This document shows positions 51,596-60,904 of a stretch of DNA of 64,000 nt, one piece after another. Every line of letters begins with the position of its first letter. The first letter of the stretch is position 1. Below the pieces are notes generated by a model. The model searched no databases, was not told the origin of the DNA, and was given only the letters and a program-made list of their open reading frames with translations. Source of the DNA: Sandaracinus sp964481145 (GTDB lineage Bacteria > Myxococcota_A > Polyangia > Polyangiales > Sandaracinaceae); assembly GCA_964481145.1 (NCBI GenBank), contig CAYZTA010000015.1, forward strand, positions 1 through 64,000, written 5' to 3'. Both the position numbers and the translations under genes were made by a program.

Positions 51596-51910
51596 GGCAC
51601 TCCTCCTCTCGACAAAGCTTCACGCGCCCGGAACGTTGAAGTTGTTTTCTGAAAACTCGTCAGCCCTCGATTTCAACTCACGCGGGAGGACGACGAATTT
51701 CGGCCTCCAACTCGAGAAAACCGTGCTCTCGAAGAGTTGTATTCAAGGCATCCAAGACACCTATGTCCGGGTCTGGGAAGACTTCCCGATGTGCGCTGCA
51801 TTTTTTGAGAGGCGCGCATCGCGGCGACCAGATCGATCCCCCTCCTCGGTCATCGACCCTCTGCATTCGGGACTCCCACTTCTCGTGCGAGCGGAGATGT
51901 TCGATTTGAC
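51596..51910. other. 315-bp intergenic region with FeeM-like gene relic
   Basis: Between the FeeM-like gene (minus) and the toxin gene (plus). It must hold the promoter of the locus 2 operon. The only recognisable element is the direct-repeat relic at 51738-51828. A TTGACA at 51906-51911 overlaps the toxin start and lacks a convincing -10 box at correct spacing. Confidence 0.5.
51738..51828. repeat. About 90-bp direct repeat, copy B, upstream of the FeeM-like gene
   Basis: Partner of 50655-50746 in the same orientation. On the minus strand it encodes NAAHIGKSSQTRT plus stop (51761-51763), a frameshifted relic of the FeeM-like C-terminus. It looks like what remains of a second copy of the gene. 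Confidence 0.9.
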
Positions 51911-52282
51911 ATGTACAAAAATATGAACACATTCCGTACCGTGGTCCCGGTCAAGTTCTTCATCGTGGGAAACTCTGAGCCAGTGCGAGAATGGCTGCGC
52001 TTGGAGTGCTCCTCAGCGGATCGTCTGCGCATCGGGAAGGACATCCGACTCGTGCAAACCAACTGGCCCATCGGGATGCCGACGTGTCGACCGCTCGGAG
52101 AGGGTCTTTTCGAGGTCCGATCAGACCTGGAAGGTCGGCGCATCGCCCGTGTCTTCTTCGGCTTCGTCGACGGTACTATCTATATCTTGCACGCGATCAT
52201 CAAGAAGACCCAGAAGACGCCTGTGGGCGATCTCGCGCTGGCGAGAACACGGCTCAGAGATGCGAAGAAAGGTAGGATATGA
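51911..52282 (+). CDS. RelE/HigB-like toxin (phage-derived Gp49-like family)
   Basis: 123 residues, or 119 if ATG 51923 is used. The fold signature is SEPVREWLRLE, DRLRIGKDIRLVQTNWPIGMPTCRPLGEGLFEVRSDL, RIARVFFGFVDGTIYILHAIIKKTQKTP, then LALARTRLRDAKKG. This fits the Gp49-like/HigB branch of RelE toxins, which cleave mRNA. Stop overlaps the antitoxin start by 4 nt, toxin first, the order of higBA. Confidence 0.88.
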   Translation: MYKNMNTFRTVVPVKFFIVGNSEPVREWLRLECSSADRLRIGKDIRLVQTNWPIGMPTCRPLGEGLFEVRSDLEGRRIARVFFGFVDGTIYILHAIIKKTQKTPVGDLALARTRLRDAKKGRI

Positions 52283-52617
52283 CCAAGAACAAGCATGCTG
52301 GATCTGATTTCGAGGACTTCCTCCGAGAAGAGGGAATTCTCGAGGAGGTCGACGCCTATGTTCAGAAGCGCATCATCGCCGAACAGATCCGCGCGGTCAT
52401 GCGCGAGCAGTCAATCAGCGAGGCGGCGCTCGCCCGCGTGATGGGCACGAGCCGGTCTGCCGTACGCAACATCCTCGACCCCGAAAACGATAGTGCGACG
52501 CTGCTCTCATTGACTCGGGCCGCAAAGGCGATCGGCCGTGAACTGCGAGTCGAGCTCGTGATGCCACCGAAGCACGCCAATCCGAAGCGCGCGGCTCGTA
52601 TATCGCGTGCGAAATAA
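52279..52617 (+). CDS. XRE-family antitoxin (HigA-like)
   Basis: 112 residues. Helix-turn-helix IRAVMREQSISEAALARVMGTSRSAVRNILDPE (about 38-70), with an N-terminal helical stretch (EDFLREEGILEEVDAYVQKRI) that probably contacts the toxin, and a basic tail (PKHANPKRAARISRAK). It would neutralise the toxin encoded immediately upstream and repress the operon. Confidence 0.88.
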   Translation: MTKNKHAGSDFEDFLREEGILEEVDAYVQKRIIAEQIRAVMREQSISEAALARVMGTSRSAVRNILDPENDSATLLSLTRAAKAIGRELRVELVMPPKHANPKRAARISRAK

Positions 52618-52644
52618 ACCGATCTCAACGCCGCCCATCGCGGC

Positions 52645-54465
52645 TCATGGCGGTGACCAAATCCCACCTCCCTGAGCTCCCACCCTGGAGTCGATTTGCC
52701 CGCCCCACACCAAGAGTGAACATCCAGTCCACACCGCGATCTGCCCGTCCCGACCAGAGGGCGCACGAAGGTCGGTCATCGGCGTCCACACATCCCTCAC
52801 CGCGTCGTAGACGGCGCCCGTCCTGAGCAAAGATCCCTCGGCCGTCGTTCCGCCCCACACCGCGAACCCAAGCCCGATCGATACCGCGAGATCTTGCCTG
52901 AACCCTTCCCAGATGTTCCGGCTGCGCCCTTCTGGCGCGTTGTTTCGGCTTACCTCTCTCCAGCGATTCGTCACGGGATCGTAGAGCATGCCTGTATTCA
53001 AGACGGGGGAATCCGCGAACCCATGCCCTCCCCATACCGCCATCTCGCGACCCGTCCACACCACACTCGCGCCCGATTGATTCTCTGGGGCGCCAGAGAT
53101 GTCGATCGTGCGCCATGTATCGGTGGTGGGGTCGTAGATACCTCCGTCTTCGACGCCCGGCGCGAGCCCCTCCTCGGCGCCCCACACGATCATTTCGCGC
53201 CCCGTCCACATCGTGTGCGCGCCTTTGCGTGAAGACGGCACACCATGATGCGACATGACACGCCAAGTATCCGTCCGAGGATCGTAGATGGCCCCATCGT
53301 CGAGCAGATGAATCGAATATTCAGAGGGTGAGGACAAGGCTCGAGTGTTTTGACCACTCCAGACGATCAGCCCCGAACCCGTCCATACGGATGCGGGGGA
53401 TTCGCGTGGCGAAGGCGCGCCCACGTGCGTGATGGGTCTCCACTCCTCGGTGAGAGGATCATATGCACTTCCATCACCCAGACTGCTCGAGAGATATCTG
53501 CCGACGGCGCCTCCCCAGACGAGCATCTCCTGTCCCGTCCATGCCACCGCGGCTCGAACCCGCGGGCTGGGCACGGCGCCGCGACTCCGGAGCTCTCTCC
53601 ACTCGTTCTGCGCTGGATCGAAGCGATACCCACGTGTTGCGTCCGGGGCGAGCACCCACACGAGCAGCTCAGTTCCCGTCCACACAGCGGTGGTGTAGGC
53701 CCACACTCCGTCCAAAGGCGGCTCGCTCACCGTGGACATCGGCGTCCACCCCGGGGTCGTGCCTTGACAACCCGCCCAATTCGGCTGACACGCGGGCTCG
53801 TCGATCACTCCATCACAGTCGTTGTCTACGCCATCGAAACAAACCTCGGGCTCGGGGATGCATCCACATCCAGGATCGACACGCCCATCGCAGTCATTGT
53901 CGATTCCATCGCACATGTCGGCTCGAGGCCCGATCGCTCCATCACATCCGCCCCACACTCCATTCGCGCTGCACCTCTGGACTCCGCTCGTGCACGGCGC
54001 GCTCAGAAACCCAAAGCCACACTCGCGCACTTCGCCACTCGTGCACGAACAATCTTCGTCACGCGTGCCATCACAGTCGTGATCCAAGCCATCGCATCGT
54101 TCTGCGACGGGCACCACCGCGCCTTCACAAGGTGAGTCGCCCCAATCCCCCCATTCCAGGCTGGAATGACAGGTTTGCACTCCATCCGAGCACACCCCGA
54201 CTCGCCTGCTCCCATGCGGGCCTGGAAAACACGATTGAGTCTCCCCCGGACCACAGGGACATCCATCATCGATGCGCCCATTGCCATCGTCATCGATCCC
54301 ATTGCCACATCGCTCCGTCGGCACCCACGGAGACGAAGCATCGCTCCCACGCCCTGCACCATCGAACGCGCCGATGTCGAGCGGTGAGCCGCACGCGCAG
54401 CCTGCTGTCAAGACAGCCACCGCCATCGCGAACAAGAGCACATCCGACCTGTCGTTACTCATCAT
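52645..54465 (-). CDS. Lipoprotein with MopE-type repeats and kelch beta-propeller
   Basis: 606 residues. Lipobox AVLTAGC. The N-terminal part has three MopE-like motifs (RCDGLDHDCDGTRDEDC; MCDGIDNDCDGRVDPGC; VCFDGVDNDCDGVIDEPAC). From about residue 225 a kelch-type propeller follows with repeats such as WTGQEMLVWGGAVGRY, WTGREMIVWGAEEG, WTGREMAVWGGHGF and WTGCSLLVWGG. Possibly displayed on the cell surface. ATG at 54465 (54462 equally possible), with no good ribosome binding site. Divergent from the kinase across 155 bp. Confidence 0.85.
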   Translation of the reverse strand: MMSNDRSDVLLFAMAVAVLTAGCACGSPLDIGAFDGAGRGSDASSPWVPTERCGNGIDDDGNGRIDDGCPCGPGETQSCFPGPHGSRRVGVCSDGVQTCHSSLEWGDWGDSPCEGAVVPVAERCDGLDHDCDGTRDEDCSCTSGEVRECGFGFLSAPCTSGVQRCSANGVWGGCDGAIGPRADMCDGIDNDCDGRVDPGCGCIPEPEVCFDGVDNDCDGVIDEPACQPNWAGCQGTTPGWTPMSTVSEPPLDGVWAYTTAVWTGTELLVWVLAPDATRGYRFDPAQNEWRELRSRGAVPSPRVRAAVAWTGQEMLVWGGAVGRYLSSSLGDGSAYDPLTEEWRPITHVGAPSPRESPASVWTGSGLIVWSGQNTRALSSPSEYSIHLLDDGAIYDPRTDTWRVMSHHGVPSSRKGAHTMWTGREMIVWGAEEGLAPGVEDGGIYDPTTDTWRTIDISGAPENQSGASVVWTGREMAVWGGHGFADSPVLNTGMLYDPVTNRWREVSRNNAPEGRSRNIWEGFRQDLAVSIGLGFAVWGGTTAEGSLLRTGAVYDAVRDVWTPMTDLRAPSGRDGQIAVWTGCSLLVWGGQIDSRVGAQGGGIWSPP

Positions 54466-54620
54466 GATGACAAGACGGCTTCTCAGAAGCACGCTTCGGA
54501 TGCTACTGCGAATCCTTGACCAACCACAAACCGACCGGCGCGCGAATCGTCGTTCGCACACGGTTCGTGAGGAAGTCAGTGCGCCGCGCGTCATCAACGA
54601 AGATCCGATACGATGACGAC

Positions 54621-56546
54621 ATGAACATCGCCAGCGAGCTGGACCCGACGATCGAGGCGCGTATGGAAGCGATCGCTCACAGGGTCCGGTCTGGTTTCTC
54701 CACGCGAGCCACGATCCTGCCCGATCAGGCGCGACTCGATGTCGAGAGGAAAAGCGCCGCGAACTTGATTCAGCAGCTCAAGAGCCATGCTGCCATCGAG
54801 CTCGGGCGCACCCTCGGCGAGGGCGGAATGGGGGTCGTGCATGTGGCTCGACAGGTCGCGCTCGGACGCGAAGTCGCCGTCAAGACGCTCAAGGAAGATG
54901 CGCGCTCCGAAGCGGCCACGCTGAAGCTTCTGCAAGAAGCTTGGTTGACGGGCGCGCTCGAGCACCCGAACGTGGTTCCGATCCACGACATCTCACTCGA
55001 CGAGAACGGTCATCCGCGGATCGTGCTGAAGAAGATCGCCGGCGCGAATTGGTCCCAGCTGATGCACGACGACGAAACGATCCGAAAGCGCTTCGTCGTA
55101 CAAGACCCATTCGAGTGGAATCTCCGCATCCTGATGCAGGTGTGCAACGCCATTCACTTCGCACATGCACGAGGAATCCTTCATCGCGATCTGAAGCCGG
55201 ACAACATCATGATCGGCGAGTTCGGCGAGGTGTATGTGCTCGATTGGGGCATCGCCGTGTCGCTCGTGAATGATGGCACCGGACGGTTGCCGCTCGCGCA
55301 GCATGCGACCGAAATTGCAGGCACACCGGCCTATATGGCGCCTGAAATGCTGGGCGGAAAAGAAGGGCTGCTCACCCAGCGCACCGATGTTTATCTGCTC
55401 GGCGCGCTGCTCTTCGAGATCATCGCGGGTCGGCCTCCACACGAAGGAACGACCATGATGGAGATGTTTCATGAAATCATGCGATCGCGGCCGCGTCTGC
55501 CAGAGTCCACTCCGGACGACCTCGCCCGCATCGTCTTGCGCGCGATGGATCCCGACCCCGACGCGCGCTTCGAAACGGCGGCGCAGCTGCGCCTCGCGCT
55601 CTCGGGCTTTCTCGATCATCGCGGCTCACTGAAGCTCGTGTCCGAGGCCGAGCATCGTCTCGCCGAAATGGACAAGGCGAAGGCGTCGGATGCCACGGGA
55701 CCGGACGAGAAGAGGCTGCGTCTCTATCATCTCTTTGGTGAGTGCCGCTTCGGTTTCCTCGAGGCGCTCGAGATCTGGCGGGAGAATGCGCGTGCACGAG
55801 CGGGGTTACAACGTGCCATCTCGGTGATGATCGAGTTCGAACTCGAGGAGAACGATCCCAAAGCAGCGGCGCTCTTGATGGCCGAGATGGAAGATGCGCC
55901 CAGCGATCTGGCGCATCGCGTGAGTGAGGCCAAGAAGTTTTGGGAGGCGGAGGAGCGGCGCCGCACGGAGCTCGCGCGCGATTATGATCCGTCGATCGGC
56001 CTCCGAACGCGCAGGTTGATCGGGATCCTCTTCGGCGCGATGTGGAGTCTGCTTCCGTTCGCTGCGTATTTCTGGGAAGAGCGCCACGGAGGCAATTACC
56101 AGCGGGCGATCGTGAGTTCGATCGTCTTGACCGCTCTGTCGATTGCGCTCGCGTTCTGGGCGCGTGATTCGCTTTCACGCACGGCGATCAACCGACGTCT
56201 GATCGGGGCGATTGGCGTGGGGCTCGGAGCGCAGATCGGAATCTTTGGTGCGATGTCCGTGATCGGCATCGATTACGAGCTCGGCCGCCCCATCATGTGC
56301 GGAGTTCATGCGCTGATCGCACTTCTGATCGCGAGCACGATCGAAGCTCTTCTTTGGCCGAGCGCGATCCTCTTCACGATGGGCTTTGCGATAAGCGTGT
56401 TCTATCCTCGCATCGCCTATCTGATCGAAGCCACCGTGAACCTCTTTCTGATTGCCAATATCGGAGTGATTTGGACGAACCTAAGGGGTCGGGTTCGGGG
56501 CTCTTCGGATGAAGGAGGTTCCGATGTGAGGTACGGTGACTCGTAA
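54621..56546 (+). CDS. Ser/Thr protein kinase with C-terminal multi-helix membrane domain
   Basis: 641 residues. Kinase domain: Gly loop LGEGGMGVVHVA, VAVK lysine in REVAVKTLKED, catalytic HRDLKPDNIM, DWGIA in place of DFG, GTPAYMAPEM, and TDVYLLGALLFEI. The DFG to DWG change occurs in several myxobacterial and planctomycete kinases and does not by itself abolish activity. After a helical linker, residues of about 470-620 contain five or so membrane helices (GILFGAMWSLLPFAAYF; AIVSSIVLTALSIALAFW; LIGAIGVGLGAQIGIF; ALIALLIASTIEALLW; AYLIEATVNLFLI). The stop overlaps the next gene's ATG by 1 nt. Confidence 0.9.
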   Translation: MNIASELDPTIEARMEAIAHRVRSGFSTRATILPDQARLDVERKSAANLIQQLKSHAAIELGRTLGEGGMGVVHVARQVALGREVAVKTLKEDARSEAATLKLLQEAWLTGALEHPNVVPIHDISLDENGHPRIVLKKIAGANWSQLMHDDETIRKRFVVQDPFEWNLRILMQVCNAIHFAHARGILHRDLKPDNIMIGEFGEVYVLDWGIAVSLVNDGTGRLPLAQHATEIAGTPAYMAPEMLGGKEGLLTQRTDVYLLGALLFEIIAGRPPHEGTTMMEMFHEIMRSRPRLPESTPDDLARIVLRAMDPDPDARFETAAQLRLALSGFLDHRGSLKLVSEAEHRLAEMDKAKASDATGPDEKRLRLYHLFGECRFGFLEALEIWRENARARAGLQRAISVMIEFELEENDPKAAALLMAEMEDAPSDLAHRVSEAKKFWEAEERRRTELARDYDPSIGLRTRRLIGILFGAMWSLLPFAAYFWEERHGGNYQRAIVSSIVLTALSIALAFWARDSLSRTAINRRLIGAIGVGLGAQIGIFGAMSVIGIDYELGRPIMCGVHALIALLIASTIEALLWPSAILFTMGFAISVFYPRIAYLIEATVNLFLIANIGVIWTNLRGRVRGSSDEGGSDVRYGDS

Positions 56547-58432
56547 TGCGCACTGCTTTCTTGGGATGGTTTGCTTTCTTAGGGCTTCTTGGATGCAATT
56601 TCATCGATGATTTCGGTCGATTTACCTTCGATGAGGATGCTGCGGTGGCGCTTGATGCCGATATCGACGGCGGCCACACGACAGATGGCGCGATGGACGC
56701 GCACGACGCAACGATCGATTCGGGCATCGCGGACGCCGCGATTTGCGAAGATCGTTGCAGCGAAGGACAGACTGAATGTCGCGGCACACACATCGTCACG
56801 TGCGGCGTGAGCCTCACGGGATGTCTCGATTGGGGGCCCGAGCTCATGTGCCAAACACCACCTCCGGTGGAATGTATCGACGACGTTCTCCGGAGCACTC
56901 CATCGTCAGGCGTTTGCGCGAGTGACGTGTGCGTATATGCGTCGCAGATCGACATCACGTGTTCGCATGGATGCGCTGGGCGAAGTTGCACGCTCGAGCT
57001 CGATCTTTATGCAAAGGCGTCGAACGCAGATCCCGAAGATCTCTTCGGTGTGGCGGTGGCCATTTCGGCGGATGGCACGACCATGGCCGTGGGCGCTTCT
57101 GAAGAGGCTTCGGTGGGGCGAGGGGTCGACGCAGATCCAACGAACAACACCGGTGATCGAAATGGAGCGGTGTACGTGTTTCGTCGAAGCGCCGGAGGGA
57201 GCTGGATTCAAGAGGCGTACATCAAGGCTTCGAACACCAGCAACGCGGACTACTTTGGGGAGGCGGTGGCTCTCTCTGCCGATGGCTCCACGCTCGTCGT
57301 GGGCGCATGGGGAGAATCATCATCGGCCCGTGGAATCAACGGCGAACGCGACAATGACGATGCGATGTGGAGCGGCGCGGTGTTCGTGTTCGAGCGAGCC
57401 GCGGACGGTCGTTGGTCTGAAGAGGCGTTCATCAAAGCTTCCAACGCAGATCCGGATGATCGGTTCGGGAGTGCAGTTGCGATCTCTCATGATGGTACGG
57501 TGCTGGCCGTCGGCGCATGGGGCGAGGATTCGGCGGCGGGTGGGGTGAACGGAAATCAGGACAGCAACACGCTCAGACAGAGCGGAGCCGTCTATTTATT
57601 TCGGCGAGGCGCGAGTGAAACTTGGAATCAGGAGGCCTATTTCAAGGCGTCGAACCCTGACCCAGGCGATAATTTTGGATGGTCGCTCGCGCTTTCAGGA
57701 GATGGCGCGATGCTGGCGGTCGGCGCCTGGAACGAATCGTCGCCTGCCCGTGGCATCGACGGGGATCAGAACAACGGCCAACTCGATACGGGTGCGGTGT
57801 ATGTGTTTCGGGCAATCGCAAGCGACTGGATGCAGGAGGCTTACGTCAAAGCGTCCAATACCGATGCAGGCGATGGGTTCGGGTATTCAGTCTCGCTCTC
57901 GGCGGACGGCACGGTGCTCGCGGTGGGGGCGCGTTTCGAAGATTCGACAGCCCGTGGAATCGGTGGCGATGAATCGATGAATTCGGCCGCAGGAAGCAAT
58001 ACGGGGGCGGTCTATGTGTTTCGGAGGAGCGCCGAGACATGGGCTCAGGAAGCGTACGTCAAGAGTTCGAACCCTCGAGCGAACGATCGTTTTGGTTGGT
58101 CGGTGTCGCTTTCTCCCGATGGAACACGGCTCGCGGTCGGGTCGCCTTTCGAAGACTCGGCCGCGCGAGGGACAGGTGGCGATCAAGAAAGCAGCGCAGC
58201 GACCGATAGTGGCGCGGTCTACCTGTTTCGCTGGAGCAGCGGCTGGGTACAGGAAGCCTACGTGAAGGCATCGAATACGGACGCGAATGACGAGTTTGGT
58301 TGCGCCGTTGCGCTTTCATCCGACGTGCTCGTCGTGGGCGCGAGGAAAGAAGATTCGGGCGCTCGAGGCATCGACGGCGATCAAACGAGCAACTCGTCTC
58401 GCGACAGCGGTGCTGTTTACGTGTATCGCTGA
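56546..58432 (+). CDS. FG-GAP-like beta-propeller lipoprotein
   Basis: 628 residues. Lipobox FLGLLGC, Asp/Ala-rich linker, a Cys-rich section (CEDRCSEGQTECRG...), then seven repeats of about 65 residues with the core AYVKASNTDAGDGFGYSVSLSADGTVLAVGA, an integrin-alpha-like FG-GAP pattern, each followed by GAVYVFRR. Seven repeats suggest one full propeller. Overlaps the kinase gene by one base, so the two are co-produced, perhaps a kinase with its envelope partner. Ends 16 bp into the convergent Nudix gene. Confidence 0.88.
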   Translation: MRTAFLGWFAFLGLLGCNFIDDFGRFTFDEDAAVALDADIDGGHTTDGAMDAHDATIDSGIADAAICEDRCSEGQTECRGTHIVTCGVSLTGCLDWGPELMCQTPPPVECIDDVLRSTPSSGVCASDVCVYASQIDITCSHGCAGRSCTLELDLYAKASNADPEDLFGVAVAISADGTTMAVGASEEASVGRGVDADPTNNTGDRNGAVYVFRRSAGGSWIQEAYIKASNTSNADYFGEAVALSADGSTLVVGAWGESSSARGINGERDNDDAMWSGAVFVFERAADGRWSEEAFIKASNADPDDRFGSAVAISHDGTVLAVGAWGEDSAAGGVNGNQDSNTLRQSGAVYLFRRGASETWNQEAYFKASNPDPGDNFGWSLALSGDGAMLAVGAWNESSPARGIDGDQNNGQLDTGAVYVFRAIASDWMQEAYVKASNTDAGDGFGYSVSLSADGTVLAVGARFEDSTARGIGGDESMNSAAGSNTGAVYVFRRSAETWAQEAYVKSSNPRANDRFGWSVSLSPDGTRLAVGSPFEDSAARGTGGDQESSAATDSGAVYLFRWSSGWVQEAYVKASNTDANDEFGCAVALSSDVLVVGARKEDSGARGIDGDQTSNSSRDSGAVYVYR

Positions 58433-58863
58433 AGGGCTTTGACAGCGAACTGATATACGTTGTGGGGGGCCATGGACCATGGGCCATCCTCGAGCGTGAC
58501 CCAACGCCATTCGGTGAACTCCTCGTTGGGCTCGACGAGATCGGTCGTGACATCGATCACGAAGACGAAATTCATGTGAAGACCTTTGCTCCCTGCGATG
58601 TGTTCTTCATAGCCGAGGAGCCCAGGTGGAGCGCCTTCGATGTCTGAGACGATCGGGAACTCTCCCTCGAGACCGGTTTCTTCGCGCAGCTCTCGAATGG
58701 CCGCTTCGAGCGGTGTTTCGTGCGGCTCGAGCTCGCCTCCTGGAGGGAGCCACTTGTCCAAGCGCTTGTGTTTGATCAAGAGCAGGCGATTGCCGTGGCG
58801 TGGATACACGGCGATGGAGAATGCACGTCGCATGAGGGGCGGCATTGTGGCGCGTCCATTCAC
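58417..58863 (-). CDS. Nudix hydrolase
   Basis: 148 residues. The full Nudix box GGELEPHETPLEAAIRELREETGLEGEF (about 42-69; G-x5-E-x7-REUxEExGU) is present. It would hydrolyse a nucleoside diphosphate linked to another moiety; substrate unknown. Its start overlaps the stop of the upstream PEP-synthase-like lipoprotein gene by 3-4 nt, so the two are coupled. Confidence 0.9.
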   Translation of the reverse strand: MNGRATMPPLMRRAFSIAVYPRHGNRLLLIKHKRLDKWLPPGGELEPHETPLEAAIRELREETGLEGEFPIVSDIEGAPPGLLGYEEHIAGSKGLHMNFVFVIDVTTDLVEPNEEFTEWRWVTLEDGPWSMAPHNVYQFAVKALQRYT

Positions 58864-60827
58864 TCTTGTCCCTCACTGATTCGCGCGATGTAGGGGCGGG
58901 CTTGGAGCACGACGATCTCGCGATTGGGACCGCGTACGAGGAACTCGGCGTCGACCGCCAACTCGGGATCTCCACCCCAGCGCGGGACGAAATGCGCATG
59001 CAGGAGCGCGAGCACTTCGGCGAGCGCGAGCAGATCCGCTTCGCGCAAGAGAGGCTGTCCATTCATGCGCGTGCTCCGCGAAAGAAGCTCGCTCTCCATC
59101 ACTTCGCTATAGGTATAGATGAGATGTTGCTCGGGGATTTCGTCGCCCGCCGCGCCAGTGACGCTGCCTCCACGTGGCTCGGCGTTGATGAAATATCCAG
59201 GCCTCCCTCGGAAAAACGGGTTCGTGCTGATGGCCACTCCATTGGCGATCGCATCCCCCAAAAAAGGCTGAACGAGGACAGCCATCGCCACTCGGGCGTG
59301 ATCGACCCGATACCAACGTCGTTCTTCGAAGGCGCTTTGCGTCCATACGCTTGCCCAGACTTCACGAATCGCATTCGCGAGCTCTTCGTCGCTGGCCGAG
59401 GCACTGACGATCACACTTTGGTAAAGCCCCGCTCCACTTTGATGGAGGAGATCTTCGACGTTGGTGCTCGAGCGGAAGATCCACCGTTGCCCGTCGCGGG
59501 TGCGGTGTCGTAGCTCCTGAACGAGCGAAGGATCGACGGGAGCCATTCGAATCCTCTGACGCACCGATTCGAGGGTGGGACTCTCAACGGATGAATGCGT
59601 GAGCATTTCGGCGATCTCGTCATCGATGTCGGCATTCATCAGATGCGAAACATACCGAGCGAAAGGCACGACGAAGCCGCCAGGGGTCCGAATGGCGCCT
59701 CCGATGCGACACGTTTCGCCGAGCTGGGATGCTTTGGCGCCGGCGAAGTCGACGTGTTCGAGCCGGAGCTGACAGACCGGAACGAGCCGCTGTCGACTGA
59801 GATCGAGCGGAGGAGTCGATGGCGCGGAAGGACGCCTTTGCGCCCAGCTCGCCTCCGCCTCCGAGATCCTCGCCGCGCGCACGGAGAACTCTTGAGCGCC
59901 CACTTGGAGCTCGACGAGCTGACCTTCGAGCGCGCGCAGCTCGGGGTGCTCGAGCGCACCTCGGAGCGCCATGTTCGGCGTGTTGCGACTCGCGCTCGAG
60001 ACGGCGATATGACCGAGGGGGGCTTGGAGCTCTGCTGTGATGAGCCCGCTCGTGATCGGGATCTCGTCGGGAACGTGTTCGAGGACGAGGATCTCGTCGG
60101 GTCTGGCGGATTGAACATCGAGTGAGCCCCGAACGAAGCGCAACGTGCCGTATCCGCTTCCCAACGTGAGCGGCTGATAGCGAATGCCTGCGAAGACGGT
60201 GTTTGCGTCGGTGATGGGAAGACGATCGCGCAACGACGCAATCGAGCGTTCGTGGAGTTCCGAGAGAGGACGAAAGGTGAGTCGAACTCCGACCCAAAGC
60301 GCGCTTCGGATCTGTTCGAAGAGTCGCACGATGCGTTCCCCAGAGAGCGTGTCGCCGCTGATGAGCTCGAGCGTGAACAGGTCTGAATCGAGATAGTGTG
60401 TGACGGTGCCGAGCTCGAATCGACGTTCCGGTCTTCGGTATTCGCGGGCATTGAAGAGCTCGTGATCGTGAGGAGAAGCGCCGACCCCCAATCGATCACG
60501 CGCGAAGAAATAGTGAATCTCCCAGCGCTCGGTATCGATGAAGAAGAGGCGTCGTTCGTCTTCCAAGTCGACGAGGAATTTCACGACCTCGGTGCGCGCC
60601 GTAGGAGAAGTCGAGGGCCGCGCGGCGAGGGCGAGCCACGTCTCGACATCCGGAATCGTGTGTGAGAATTCGAGACGCGCGCGGGGAATGGACGCTTCGC
60701 CTTCGCGCGACGCGGCGGATTCTGGATGAGGCGCAGGGACGAGGATGGCGGGCGCAGGGCGGCTTTCGACCGTTCCTGCACAACCTGCGAGGAAGAGCAA
60801 CAACGCTGCCCGATCGATTGGAAACAT
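58860..60827 (-). CDS. Lipoprotein with PEP synthase/PPDK-type ATP-binding domain
   Basis: 655 residues. Lipobox LFLAGC. Residues of about 30-340 are a beta/alpha region without a known match. From about 345 a PPDK/PEP-synthase N-terminal ATP-binding domain appears: FAGAKASQLGE, TPGGFVVPF, QRWIFRSSTNVEDLLHQSGAGLYQSV, IREVWASVWTQSAFEERR, VLVQPFLGDAIANGVAIST, and the metal-binding end EFLVRGPNREIVVLQARPY. The phospho-His swivelling and PEP-binding domains of full enzymes are missing. An ATP-binding domain on an exported lipoprotein is unusual; exported ATP is not expected, so it may have another ligand or the lipobox may be a pseudo-signal. Coupled with the Nudix gene. Confidence 0.82.
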   Translation of the reverse strand: MFPIDRAALLLFLAGCAGTVESRPAPAILVPAPHPESAASREGEASIPRARLEFSHTIPDVETWLALAARPSTSPTARTEVVKFLVDLEDERRLFFIDTERWEIHYFFARDRLGVGASPHDHELFNAREYRRPERRFELGTVTHYLDSDLFTLELISGDTLSGERIVRLFEQIRSALWVGVRLTFRPLSELHERSIASLRDRLPITDANTVFAGIRYQPLTLGSGYGTLRFVRGSLDVQSARPDEILVLEHVPDEIPITSGLITAELQAPLGHIAVSSASRNTPNMALRGALEHPELRALEGQLVELQVGAQEFSVRAARISEAEASWAQRRPSAPSTPPLDLSRQRLVPVCQLRLEHVDFAGAKASQLGETCRIGGAIRTPGGFVVPFARYVSHLMNADIDDEIAEMLTHSSVESPTLESVRQRIRMAPVDPSLVQELRHRTRDGQRWIFRSSTNVEDLLHQSGAGLYQSVIVSASASDEELANAIREVWASVWTQSAFEERRWYRVDHARVAMAVLVQPFLGDAIANGVAISTNPFFRGRPGYFINAEPRGGSVTGAAGDEIPEQHLIYTYSEVMESELLSRSTRMNGQPLLREADLLALAEVLALLHAHFVPRWGGDPELAVDAEFLVRGPNREIVVLQARPYIARISEGQE

Positions 60828-60904
60828 ATCCTTCCGTGATACGGACGTACGAGGTGTTGAATGAGTCTACGTGGTCCATCCAAAAGAAGATGTGAAATCT
60901 GTTA

